From an uncultured Lachnospiraceae bacterium (GTDB taxonomy: Bacteria; Bacillota; Clostridia; Lachnospirales; Lachnospiraceae), in contig CAJTYM010000006.1 of the NCBI GenBank assembly GCA_910583835.1, positions 1 through 64,000 on the forward strand: a DNA stretch of 64,000 bases, written 5' to 3'. Below, in pieces: positions 34,104 through 41,848 of the stretch. The position numbers and the translations under genes are program-made. Positions within the stretch are counted from its first letter, which is position 1; each line of letters begins with the position of its first letter. The notes under the pieces are model-generated. The model saw nothing but the letters and a program-made list of their open reading frames with translations, ran no database searches and had not been told where the DNA came from.

Positions 34104-34953
34104 GTGCGTTCAGCCCCTTTCCGGTAAGTTCAATAAAAACAGTTTCCAGTGTCGGCTCGGTAGAATGGATGGATGAAACCATATCCTGTTCCAGATATTC
34201 TTTCATGGGAAGGGCGGCTGCGATGCCGTTTTCCAGGATGATTTTTTCCCCATTCTTCAAAGTTATTTCCAGCCTGTTGAGGTGGTTGTATCTCCGGCAG
34301 ATATCCGCGGGAATCCCGCCGTCTATGATGCTGCCTTTCCCTAGCAGCGCCACATGGTCGCAGAGGCTTTGTGCTTCAGACATGTTATGCGTTGTGAGGA
34401 AGATGGTGCAGCCTTTCTTTTTCTGTTCCAGCAGCATGTGGTGGATTTCTTTTGTCGTGACCGGGTCAAGCCCGGCGGTCGGCTCATCCAGGAAAAGGAT
34501 GCTGGCATTGTTTATCAGCGCCCTTGCCAGCGACAGACGGTTCTTCATGCCTTTGGAAAGCTTGCAGACGGCTGTGTTTCTGGCCTCATACAGGCCGATA
34601 TTTTTTAATATTTCCGGTATCACGCTGTGGGGGACGCGGGAAATATCCGCATAGAAAGACAGGTTATTGCGGACGGAGAGCCGCTCATACAGGCCGAGGT
34701 TATCCATCATCGTGCCAATCTGCCGATGTTCCACAGCGCTTAACTTTCTGGTATCTTTGCCGAGAAGTTCAGCGTACCCACCGTTCTGCGCAAGCTGTCC
34801 GGTAAGTATCTTTATCAGCGTGGTCTTTCCGGCTCCTGAGGGTCCCAGCAAGCCGAAAATTTCCCCGCGCTCCACATGGAGCGTTACCTTGTCTAAGACC
34901 TGGTGTCTGCCGAATCCGTGGCAGATCTGTTCTGCTTTCAGTGTATAGTTCAT
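34096..34953 (-). CDS. ABC transporter ATP-binding protein
   Basis: A 285-residue ATPase with Walker A GPSGAGKTT (37-45), signature LSKGMKNRLSLARAL, Walker B ILFLDEPTAGLDP and switch His in LTTHNMSEA. The sequence group is that of multidrug or bacitracin-type exporters (CcmA/NatA-like). The C-terminal 70 residues form a small extra domain. It lies between DUF3021 and the permease with overlapping ends, so all four minus-strand genes form one operon led by the LytTR regulator. Confidence 0.95.
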   Translation of the reverse strand: MNYTLKAEQICHGFGRHQVLDKVTLHVERGEIFGLLGPSGAGKTTLIKILTGQLAQNGGYAELLGKDTRKLSAVEHRQIGTMMDNLGLYERLSVRNNLSFYADISRVPHSVIPEILKNIGLYEARNTAVCKLSKGMKNRLSLARALINNASILFLDEPTAGLDPVTTKEIHHMLLEQKKKGCTIFLTTHNMSEAQSLCDHVALLGKGSIIDGGIPADICRRYNHLNRLEITLKNGEKIILENGIAAALPMKEYLEQDMVSSIHSTEPTLETVFIELTGKGLNAHE

Positions 34954-35429
34954 GGTCTTCCCTCCTTCTTTTTCAGGCGTTTCAGGGCGTCCTCCATCTT
35001 TTTGTTATCCGTCTTTTCCTTGATTGCCATCACGAGATAGCTTGCCAAGAATGAGATTCCGAAGCAGATAAAGAACATTGCCCAGGGCTGCCACATGCCT
35101 GCCGGGAACCAATGAAATGTTACCGCAAAGACCGCAATAATTAGGATTACGGATGCTAACATGCACAGGGTCCGCAGCCAGATTGCCATATTTTTGATAA
35201 GCACATCAGTAAAAAACAAAATCCGCATTCCTGCAATCAGAAAAGAGACCACAAGGAACTGGAAACAGATTTCAGTCGGCAGACCCTGATTTCCTAAGGC
35301 AAACATGGCGGATAAATCTTTTGCCGATTCTCCGAACAACAGGCAGAATACATTCAGTATCGCTGTGGTAAGTCCAAAGAGAATCAACGCCTGTGCCAGA
35401 TAATCAAAAACAGTTTTTCTTTCTTCCAT
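34950..35429 (-). CDS. DUF3021 membrane protein
   Basis: A 159-residue protein with four hydrophobic helices (ALILFGLTTAILNVFCLLF, ICFQFLVVSFLIAGMRILFF, LCMLASVILIIAVFAVTF, WAMFFICFGISFLASYLV), the DUF3021 layout. In Firmicutes such proteins are encoded beside a LytTR regulator and are thought to hold it inactive at the membrane. I use ATG 35429, which has AGGGGTGA upstream; a TTG at 35435 overlaps the regulator stop. Four-base overlap with the ATPase gene. Confidence 0.85.
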   Translation of the reverse strand: MEERKTVFDYLAQALILFGLTTAILNVFCLLFGESAKDLSAMFALGNQGLPTEICFQFLVVSFLIAGMRILFFTDVLIKNMAIWLRTLCMLASVILIIAVFAVTFHWFPAGMWQPWAMFFICFGISFLASYLVMAIKEKTDNKKMEDALKRLKKKEGRP

Positions 35430-35431
35430 TA

Positions 35432-35872
35432 TCAAATCACCCCTAATCTTTTTTTTAATTTATCAGCATACTGTCTGGAGGCTACAATTTGTTCGCCGTT
35501 GGACATAGTAATGCGGATTCTTCGGTTGATATCGGCTTTTAAGGACTGGATGTCTGCCAGACGGATGAGGAACGATTTGCTGATGCGCAGGAAACCATAT
35601 TCCTCAAGCTGCTGTTCCAGTTCATAAAGTTTAAAGTCAGACTCATATATCTCCCTGGAGGTATAGAGGAAGCATTTCCTTTCCACGCTCTCAATATAGA
35701 TAATTTCCGCAATATCCAGGAAATGTATCTCGCCGTTTAACTTTGCAGTCAGCTGGTGGTCCATCATGCGCAGCGTTGCCAAAAGTTTTTCTATCTCCGG
35801 CGTTAATTGCCGGCAGGTAACGGCAATGCTTAAATCTGTGGCTTTCTCATCAACGATAATTTCGATTTTCAA
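35432..35872 (-). CDS. LytTR family DNA-binding regulator
   Basis: A 146-residue regulator with no receiver domain. The LytTR fold occupies about 45-145: IHFLDIAEIIYIESVERK, LYELEQQLEEYGFLRISKSF and the closing NRRIRITMSNGEQIVASRQY are the usual conserved blocks. It probably controls its own operon through the dyad at 35900-35927, with DUF3021 as a membrane partner. The start is TTG, with GGCGGTG upstream; no in-frame ATG is close. Confidence 0.9.
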   Translation of the reverse strand: MKIEIIVDEKATDLSIAVTCRQLTPEIEKLLATLRMMDHQLTAKLNGEIHFLDIAEIIYIESVERKCFLYTSREIYESDFKLYELEQQLEEYGFLRISKSFLIRLADIQSLKADINRRIRITMSNGEQIVASRQYADKLKKRLGVI

Positions 35873-35899
35873 TATTTCACCGCCTTGTTTTATATAGTA

Positions 35900-35927
35900 A
35901 ACGACAATAATTATTGTTTTTGTCGTT
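35900..35927. promoter_or_regulatory. Inverted repeat, probable LytTR operator
   Basis: AACGACA (35900-35906) and TGTCGTT (35921-35927) are inverted about a core that contains the perfect palindrome CAATAATTATTG. On the minus strand a TATATA -10 lies just after it (35896-35891), so the site covers the -35 region of the LytTR operon. The repeat also faces the methyltransferase gene on the other strand, but that gene has its own promoter further right. The link to LytTR is inferred from position. Confidence 0.55.
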
Positions 35928-36032
35928 CACGATAAGTCTGTAGCCTGGTAAAACAAGTTACAGGCTTATTATACGCAATCTGCAGCGAGAATCAATCGGT
36001 CAGGACATATGCTGCCGCATCTGCAGCATAAG

Positions 36033-36060
36033 TTGCAATATATGTGGGATGTGGTATACT
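36033..36060 (+). promoter_or_regulatory. Promoter of the methyltransferase gene
   Basis: TTGCAA (36033-36038), a 16-base spacer and TATACT (36055-36060), about 70 bases before the ATG. Confidence 0.65.
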
Positions 36061-36129
36061 GAATGAAAAAATCTGGAGAATTTGTAAAACGCCCCGCATT
36101 GGCGGCGAATGATAAACTGGAGGAATCAT

Positions 36130-37479
36130 ATGGGCACAGAGCCGCTTGAAAAATATGAATTTACTTGGCCGGGCAAGAAAGCTGCGGCGGCAGAGGCGCA
36201 AGAGCCGGCGAAAAAGGTCTTGAATTCCTGTCTGGAGGAGAGCAGGGCATGGGATACGACCGAAAACCTCTATATTGAGGGGGAAAACCTAGATGCGCTG
36301 AAGCTGCTGCAGGACCAATATTTTGGCGCAGTCAGGGTAATTTATATTGACCCTCCTTACAATACCGGGAATGATTTTATTTACTATGACGAATTTGCAC
36401 AAGCTGACTGGTGCAGCATGATGTATGCGCGGCTGCTTCTGGCAAGGCGGCTGCTTTCGGAAAACGGCGTGGTATTTATCAGCATAGATGAGAATGAACA
36501 GGCAAATCTGAAAAAAATTTGTGATGAGGTGTTTGGGGCAGAGAATTACCTTAACCAATTTGTGTGGGTATCCAATCTGACCGGACGGCAAATTGCAGGA
36601 CATGGAGCGGCAAAGACCTGGGAGAGCATATTTGCATATGCGAAAAATATCGCGCACGCACCCAGCCTTACGGTAGATGTAGAATTTGCCAAAGAAAAGA
36701 TGCCGGATGCCTATAAAGGATTTCGCAAGGATATCCGCACCGATGTGTATGGAAGTTTTGCCGTGGGCGACACGCTTTACAACCATAACCGTAGGTTTAA
36801 TGAGGAGACCAGGCCTACGATGGTGTTCAGTATTTTTTATAATCCAGAGACGGGAGAAATTGAGACTGGCGATATAGGAGAGACCAGGGCAGGGTTTGTC
36901 GAATTGCTGCCCCATGCCAATGGCGATGGAATTCACAGATACCATGCATGGAGATGGTCAAGGAAGAAGATTGCCAGGGAGAGCAAGGACTTGATTGTGC
37001 TTCCTGCGTCTAATGGCAGCTATGAGATTTACACGAAAATCAGAAATTACCGTACTACCTTGCTCAAAGATATCATTACCAATATTCCCAATGGCGATGG
37101 AGAGCTCAGGAAGCTGTTTAAGGGTAAGAAATATTTTGATTATCCCAAATCAACAGACCTGATAAAGGTTCTGGTCGGCGCGGTCGATGACAAGGAGGCG
37201 CTTGTGCTCGACTTTTTTTCAGGTTCCGCTACCACGGCGGAAGCAGTCATGCAGATGAATGCGGGGGATAATGGCAGGCGCAGGTTTATCATGGTGCAGA
37301 TACCGGAAGATTGTGACAGAAAAAGCGAGGCATATAAAGATGGATACCTGAATATCTGTGAAATTGGCAAAGAACGGATTCGCCGTGCCGGTGATAAGAT
37401 TAAGGCGGAGCATTCCGGGGAAAATGCACTTCCTGATGTTGGATTTAAGGTGCTGAAATTGGCGGACCCTGATGGATAA
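36130..37479 (+). CDS. Orphan, shortened type III-like DNA methyltransferase
   Basis: A 449-residue beta-class adenine or cytosine N-methyltransferase: motif IV DPPYNTG (74-80) comes before motif I-like DFFSGSATT (from 361), the order of type III Mod subunits. The start ATG 36130 has GGAGG. Full Mod proteins usually go on for some 150-200 residues after the closing GFKVxKL segment; here the reading ends almost at once (GFKVLKLADPDG), and the next gene, a GNAT fusion, begins 55 bases later. No res gene follows. It can be an orphan methylase whose end was lost, active or not. The central region where the target-recognition domain sits (about 130-330) looks intact. Confidence 0.8.
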   Translation: MGTEPLEKYEFTWPGKKAAAAEAQEPAKKVLNSCLEESRAWDTTENLYIEGENLDALKLLQDQYFGAVRVIYIDPPYNTGNDFIYYDEFAQADWCSMMYARLLLARRLLSENGVVFISIDENEQANLKKICDEVFGAENYLNQFVWVSNLTGRQIAGHGAAKTWESIFAYAKNIAHAPSLTVDVEFAKEKMPDAYKGFRKDIRTDVYGSFAVGDTLYNHNRRFNEETRPTMVFSIFYNPETGEIETGDIGETRAGFVELLPHANGDGIHRYHAWRWSRKKIARESKDLIVLPASNGSYEIYTKIRNYRTTLLKDIITNIPNGDGELRKLFKGKKYFDYPKSTDLIKVLVGAVDDKEALVLDFFSGSATTAEAVMQMNAGDNGRRRFIMVQIPEDCDRKSEAYKDGYLNICEIGKERIRRAGDKIKAEHSGENALPDVGFKVLKLADPDG

Positions 37480-37533
37480 TTGTTATCAGGATAATCAGGA
37501 AAAGGACTTGTAAAGGGAGGAGCGTGACCAGAG

Positions 37534-38484
37534 ATGGAGACGGAAATGAAACTGCGGGGGCTGATACTCTCCATGCATGAACTGAACATCGCACAGGCGG
37601 ATGACCCGGAGCGTTTTGTCATGGATGATGGGCTTACGGAGCTTTTAGACGGTTTGTACCGCTATGGTGTGCAGATAATCAACCTTGATATGTTCGGGGC
37701 AGACAGCCAGGAGAAGCTGCAGGTGATTTTGCAGCTCCATCATCTGCAGCCGGAGCATTGTCTGCTGCTTGCGTCAACCGACCGTGTTCTTTCTATAGCA
37801 GAGGGCATGGAGATGGCAAGCCTTGGTTATCTCAACCCACAGATTCCGGGACAAAAGCTTTCGCAGGCCAAAATGCTGGTAGAGAACTTTGAGGAAGTTG
37901 ATTTTCATTTCTTAGAGCGTGTGTACCAGAGGAAGCATGGGATTCCCTGGATTGTGATAGAGACGCGGCGGTGTTTCCTGCGGGAGATGACGCTGGAGGA
38001 TTTGGATGATTTATATGCGATGTATGAGGGAAAGAGCATTACGCAGTATATGGAAGGCCTGTATGAAGACCGCAAGAAAGAGGAAGCATATACCAGGGCA
38101 TATATTGAAAATATGTACCATTTCTATGGCTATGGCATGTGGCTGGCAGTAGATAAAGCTACCGGGCAGCTGATTGGACGCGCGGGCTTAAACTGCCTGG
38201 AACTGCATGGGAAGCCGGCGTTGGAGATGGGTTATGTGATTGGTGAGGAGTTTCAGAACCAGGGCTATGCCACGGAGCTTTGCCGGGAGATTCTGCGCTT
38301 TGCGGAGCATGAAACTGGATTTGAGGAGGTGCACTGCCTGATTCATAAGGATAACCAGGTGTCCATCCATCTGGTCAGGAATCTGGGTTTTACCTGGCAG
38401 GAGGAGCTAAAAGTGCAGGGGAAGCTGCTGCAGAGATACACAAGAGCACACGGAAATAAAGTTTCAAAATATCCTAATAATTAA
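37534..38484 (+). CDS. HAD-like/GNAT acetyltransferase fusion
   Basis: A 316-residue protein of two parts. Residues 1-135 keep the shape of a HAD hydrolase (GLTELLDGLYRYGVQIINLD, CLLLASTDRVLSIAEGMEMA), but the first-strand nucleophile Asp is not visible, GLILSMHELN standing where DxDxT should be, so it is probably not a phosphatase. Residues 145-305 form a GNAT acetyltransferase of the RimJ/RimL sort (FLREMTLEDLDDLYAMY, MGYVIGEEFQNQGYATE with the acetyl-CoA loop, and VSIHLVRNLGF). The last 11 residues, HGNKVSKYPNN, are encoded by the left end of the palindromic element at 38449-38807, so the original C-terminus was probably altered. Ribosome site GGGAGG. Confidence 0.8.
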   Translation: METEMKLRGLILSMHELNIAQADDPERFVMDDGLTELLDGLYRYGVQIINLDMFGADSQEKLQVILQLHHLQPEHCLLLASTDRVLSIAEGMEMASLGYLNPQIPGQKLSQAKMLVENFEEVDFHFLERVYQRKHGIPWIVIETRRCFLREMTLEDLDDLYAMYEGKSITQYMEGLYEDRKKEEAYTRAYIENMYHFYGYGMWLAVDKATGQLIGRAGLNCLELHGKPALEMGYVIGEEFQNQGYATELCREILRFAEHETGFEEVHCLIHKDNQVSIHLVRNLGFTWQEELKVQGKLLQRYTRAHGNKVSKYPNN

Positions 38485-38807
38485 ATATAAGTTTTTATAT
38501 TTTGCTGGGGCTGTATATACCCAAAACAAACAATTCAGGGACGTTTTTAGCGTAGGCAAAATCCACTGCTTATGGTATTGGCACGCGTCGCTTTGCGCCA
38601 CCTGCCATGTCGTCGGAAAGCATTCCAGAAATGCTTCGCATTTGCTTTCCTCCTACGAAAACCTGACACGAAGGTTTTCCTGAGTGGCTTGGTTGCAGTT
38701 AGCAGTTAGTTTGCCAAAGCGTTGTCCCGTTTGTGTGGGTATATGCAGGCTGTAGCAATATGGAAAGTTAGATAGATGTAAGGATATTTTGAAACTTTAT
38801 TTCCGTG
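38449..38807. repeat. 359-bp palindromic element with 27-bp perfect inverted ends (MITE-like)
   Basis: The 27 bases at 38449-38475 (CACGGAAATAAAG...ATATCCT) are repeated perfectly in reverse at 38781-38807. A second pair further in (TGTATATACCCA near 38509 with TGGGTATATGCA near 38737) makes the whole stretch a long imperfect hairpin, with a further inner stem GTCGGAAAG/CTTTCCTCC. No reading frame of note. It accounts for nearly all of the gene-free 38485-38825. The left end reads into the GNAT gene; the right end stops 18 bases before the -35 of rel. It may be a mobile element lacking a transposase, or a structured transcript end. Confidence 0.75.
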
Positions 38808-38825
38808 ACAAAAGTAAAGAAATGA

Positions 38826-38854
38826 TTGCAATTTCTTAAAAGATTATCTATAAT
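38826..38854 (+). promoter_or_regulatory. Promoter of rel
   Basis: TTGCAA (38826-38831), 17 bases, then the perfect -10 TATAAT (38849-38854), about 50 bases before the Rel ATG. Confidence 0.8.
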
Positions 38855-38904
38855 GGAGATTACCTACAATTTTACGAGGATAGCAGAATAGGCGGGATGG
38901 TGAG

Positions 38905-41238
38905 ATGCTTATGGAAGAAAAGAAGAATATCGAATTGGAAGAACAACAGGAAGTGGAAGTGCAGGAAGACCATATTAAGCCGACCAAGGAATTTGTGAGC
39001 CCGGAAAGCCTCTATGATGAACTGATTGCAAGTGTGAGACGCTATCATCCTTCTACGGATATTTCGTTGATTGAAAAGGCATACAAGATTGCGGACGAGG
39101 CACATCAGGGACAAGTGCGCAAATCAGGCGAGGCATATATCATCCATCCGCTGTGCGTAGCAATCATCCTTGCAGAACTGGAACTGGACAAAGAGACTAT
39201 CGTGGCGGGAATCCTCCATGACGTGGTGGAAGATACCGTCATGACAGAAGAGGAGATTGCCAAAGAGTTCAGTGAGGAAGTGGCGCTTCTGGTAGACGGC
39301 GTCACCAAGCTGGGACAGCTGCCCTATGCTGCAGATAAAGTTGAGGTTCAGGCGGAGAATATGCGTAAGATGTTCCTTGCCATGGCAAAGGATATCCGTG
39401 TTATTTTGATAAAGCTTGCCGACCGCCTCCATAATATGCGTACCCTCAAATACATGCGGCCGGAGAAGCAGAAAGAAAAGGCGCGCGAGACGATGGATAT
39501 TTATGCTCCAATTGCGCAGCGCTTGGGTATTTCTAAGATTAAGATAGAATTGGATGACCTTTCCCTGAAATATTTGGAACCGGAAGCTTATTATGATTTG
39601 GTGGAGAAGATAGCCCTTCGCAAAAGCACCCGGGAAGAATATGTGGAGCAGTTGGTAGGAGAGGTCAGGCATCATATCTCCCAGGCGGGGATTAAGGCGG
39701 CCATCGATGGCCGTGCCAAGCATTTCTTCAGCATTTACAAGAAAATGGTGAACCAGGATAAGACCCTGGACCAGATTTTTGATTTATTTGCAATTCGTAT
39801 CATTGTTAAGTCTGTAAAGGACTGTTATGCAGCTCTTGGCGTGATTCATGAGCTGTATAAGCCGATTCCAGGAAGGTTTAAAGATTATATCGCCATGCCC
39901 AAGCCCAATATGTACCAGTCCCTGCATACTACGGTCATAGGTCCGAGCGGGCAGCCTTTTGAGATACAGATTCGGACGTTTGAGATGCACCGTACGGCGG
40001 AGTACGGCATTGCTGCCCATTGGAAATATAAGGAAGCGGCTAATGGCAGCAAGACCGAAGAGAAGATGCAGGAAGAGGAGAAATTAAGCTGGCTCAGGCA
40101 GATATTGGAATGGCAGAAAGATATGTCTGACAACCGGGAGTTTATGAGCCTTTTAAAGAGCGATTTGGATTTATTTTCCGATACAGTATTTTGTTTTACG
40201 CCCTCAGGCGATGTCAAAAATCTGCCTAAGGGTTCTACGTCTATAGATTTTGCGTACAGCATCCATTCTGCTGTGGGCAATAAAATGATTGGCGCCAAAG
40301 TGAACGGCAAGCTGGTCAATATTGACTATGTCATTCAAAATGGCGACCGAATTGAAGTCTTAACCTCCCAGAATTCCAGGGGGCCCAGCCGCGACTGGCT
40401 GAACATCGTCAAAAGTACCCAGGCAAAAAATAAAATTAATCAATGGTTCCGCAGCGAATTTAAAGAAGAAAATATTTCCAAAGGAAAAGAATTGCTGGCG
40501 CAGTATTGTAAATCAAAGGGCATTAACTGGTCGGACGTGAACCAGCTTTCTTATCAGAGCCGTATTATGCGTAAATATGGTTTCCGCGATTGGGAATCCG
40601 TGCTGGCTGCCATCGGGCATGGCGGTCTTAAGGAAGGACAGATCATCAATAAGATGCTGGAGTACTACAAGGAAGACCATTCTCTTGCGCTCACGGACGA
40701 TGACGTGCTCAAAATCATCGAGAGCGGTGCGGGCAGTGCAGCTTCCGGCGGCAATAAGGAGAGACATGGCAAGGCACATTCTAAGAGTGGGATTGTCGTG
40801 AAAGGGATTGACGATATGGCAGTGCGTTTTTCACGTTGCTGTGCGCCGGTACCCGGTGATGAGATTGTTGGGTTTGTTACCAGAGGAAGAGGGATTTCCA
40901 TTCACCGCACCGATTGCATCAACATCGTGAACCTCTCAGAATTAGACAGGGAGCGGCTTCTGGATGCGGAGTGGCAGACCGGGGAAAGCAGCGAGAGATG
41001 CTATATGGCGGAGATTAAGCTCTATGGCAACAACCGTACTGGTCTTTTGGTGGATATCACGAAAATTCTCTCCGAGCGACAGATTGATATTGATTCCGTA
41101 CATTCTTCCACCAGCAAGCAAGGGGTGGCGACCATCACGCTGGCATTCCGCACGAGAGGAAGAGAGGAACTGAACAGCCTGGTAGATAAACTCAGGCAGG
41201 TGGAGAGCATTATAGATATTGAGAGGACCAGGGGATAA
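38905..41238 (+). CDS. rel: Bifunctional (p)ppGpp synthetase/hydrolase
   Basis: A 777-residue alarmone enzyme of the long RSH type, which both makes (p)ppGpp from GTP/GDP and ATP on starved ribosomes and breaks it down. Domains: metal-dependent HD hydrolase (about 50-200; HPLCVAIIL, GILHDVVEDT), synthetase (about 245-375; AKHFFSIYKKM, YQSLHTTVIGP), TGS (about 425-490; VFCFTPSGDVKNLPKGST), a conserved-Cys region (VRFSRCCAPVPGDEIVGF) and a C-terminal ACT (about 700-775). The hydrolase HD motif is intact, so it is bifunctional, as expected for the only Rel of a Firmicute. The start has a weak ribosome site GGTGAG; M-L-M offers a second ATG six bases on. Confidence 0.96.
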   Translation: MLMEEKKNIELEEQQEVEVQEDHIKPTKEFVSPESLYDELIASVRRYHPSTDISLIEKAYKIADEAHQGQVRKSGEAYIIHPLCVAIILAELELDKETIVAGILHDVVEDTVMTEEEIAKEFSEEVALLVDGVTKLGQLPYAADKVEVQAENMRKMFLAMAKDIRVILIKLADRLHNMRTLKYMRPEKQKEKARETMDIYAPIAQRLGISKIKIELDDLSLKYLEPEAYYDLVEKIALRKSTREEYVEQLVGEVRHHISQAGIKAAIDGRAKHFFSIYKKMVNQDKTLDQIFDLFAIRIIVKSVKDCYAALGVIHELYKPIPGRFKDYIAMPKPNMYQSLHTTVIGPSGQPFEIQIRTFEMHRTAEYGIAAHWKYKEAANGSKTEEKMQEEEKLSWLRQILEWQKDMSDNREFMSLLKSDLDLFSDTVFCFTPSGDVKNLPKGSTSIDFAYSIHSAVGNKMIGAKVNGKLVNIDYVIQNGDRIEVLTSQNSRGPSRDWLNIVKSTQAKNKINQWFRSEFKEENISKGKELLAQYCKSKGINWSDVNQLSYQSRIMRKYGFRDWESVLAAIGHGGLKEGQIINKMLEYYKEDHSLALTDDDVLKIIESGAGSAASGGNKERHGKAHSKSGIVVKGIDDMAVRFSRCCAPVPGDEIVGFVTRGRGISIHRTDCINIVNLSELDRERLLDAEWQTGESSERCYMAEIKLYGNNRTGLLVDITKILSERQIDIDSVHSSTSKQGVATITLAFRTRGREELNSLVDKLRQVESIIDIERTRG

Positions 41239-41310
41239 TCGTTCTGCCGCGTATTAAGAAGCCATATCATGCATTTGTATGTGCAAAAATATATATTTTG
41301 TCAGAACATA

Positions 41311-41356
41311 AAAAAGTGCAAAGCCTATTGACAATTCAATAGGCCTTACACTTTTT
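41311..41356. terminator. Terminator after rel
   Basis: AAAAAGTG...GCCTATTG pairs with CAATAGGC...CACTTTTT (inner arms 41323-41330 and 41337-41344). With A-run before and T-run after, it works in both directions, for rel and for transcription coming from the tRNA side. Confidence 0.85.
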
Positions 41357-41510
41357 GCTTGATGTGGCTATGCTGTTGCAGAGTTCTTTGTTTTCCTGAT
41401 TCCCATTTGATTTATGCGGTTTCAGATTATTATGAATTTCAATGTGTCAAACTCCCGAATTTAAGTGGTTTTTCTGTTATTGGTGATTCTCTAAAATCCT
41501 GTAAAATCAA

Positions 41511-41637
41511 AAACCCCGCTACAAGCAACGGGGTATCAAACTTGCTGCGCTACAGAGCAGCGGGGTATTTGACCCTCGCGGCATTCGTCAAATATCCATG
41601 CAAGCATGGCTATTTTCCTCATTGCTCACGGGAATAA
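41511..41637. repeat. Dispersed hairpin repeat, CCCCGC type
   Basis: A chain of hairpins: ACCCCG...CGGGGT (41513-41534), GCTGC...GCAGC (41544-41561) and CCATGC-AA-GCATGG (41596-41609). Shared words (ACCCCGC, TTGCTGCG, GCGGGGTAT) recur at 47910-47937. I recall similar sequence scattered between genes of related Clostridia, where it is sometimes miscalled as a short protein. The stretch 41239-41848 holds this, the rel terminator, the tRNA gene and a promoter, and no protein gene. Confidence 0.6.
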
Positions 41638-41644
41638 AGAAAAA

Positions 41645-41719
41645 TCGGGGTAACAGGATTCGAACCTGCGACCTCACGGCCCCCAGCCGTGCGCTCTAGC
41701 CAAGCTGAGCCATACCCCG
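41645..41719 (-). tRNA. tRNA-Pro (anticodon GGG)
   Basis: Read on the minus strand: acceptor CGGGGTA pairs with TACCCCG, D arm GCTC/GAGC, anticodon arm CACGG-CTGGGGG-CCGTG with anticodon GGG, T arm GCAGG-TTCGAAT-CCTGT, and A as discriminator. 75 bases; the CCA end is not encoded. All four stems form without mismatch except normal wobble. Confidence 0.95.
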
Positions 41720-41787
41720 AAACATTTGCTATTTTATCATAGGGGAGAAAGGATGTCAACTGTAAAATATTGAAAAACAGAAATTAT

Positions 41788-41815
41788 TTGACTTTACGGA
41801 AAATAGATTTATAAT
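41788..41815 (+). promoter_or_regulatory. Promoter of the L,D-transpeptidase gene
   Basis: TTGACT (41788-41793), 16 bases, TATAAT (41810-41815), about 33 bases before the ATG. Confidence 0.75.
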
Positions 41816-41848
41816 GATAGGGAAAGCGGATATAGAAAGGCAACTTTT

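Noticed and set aside
41359..41637. 92-residue forward reading frame before tRNA-Pro
   Set aside because: Its second half is made of the hairpin repeat at 41511-41637, of a kind often miscalled as protein; no ribosome site.
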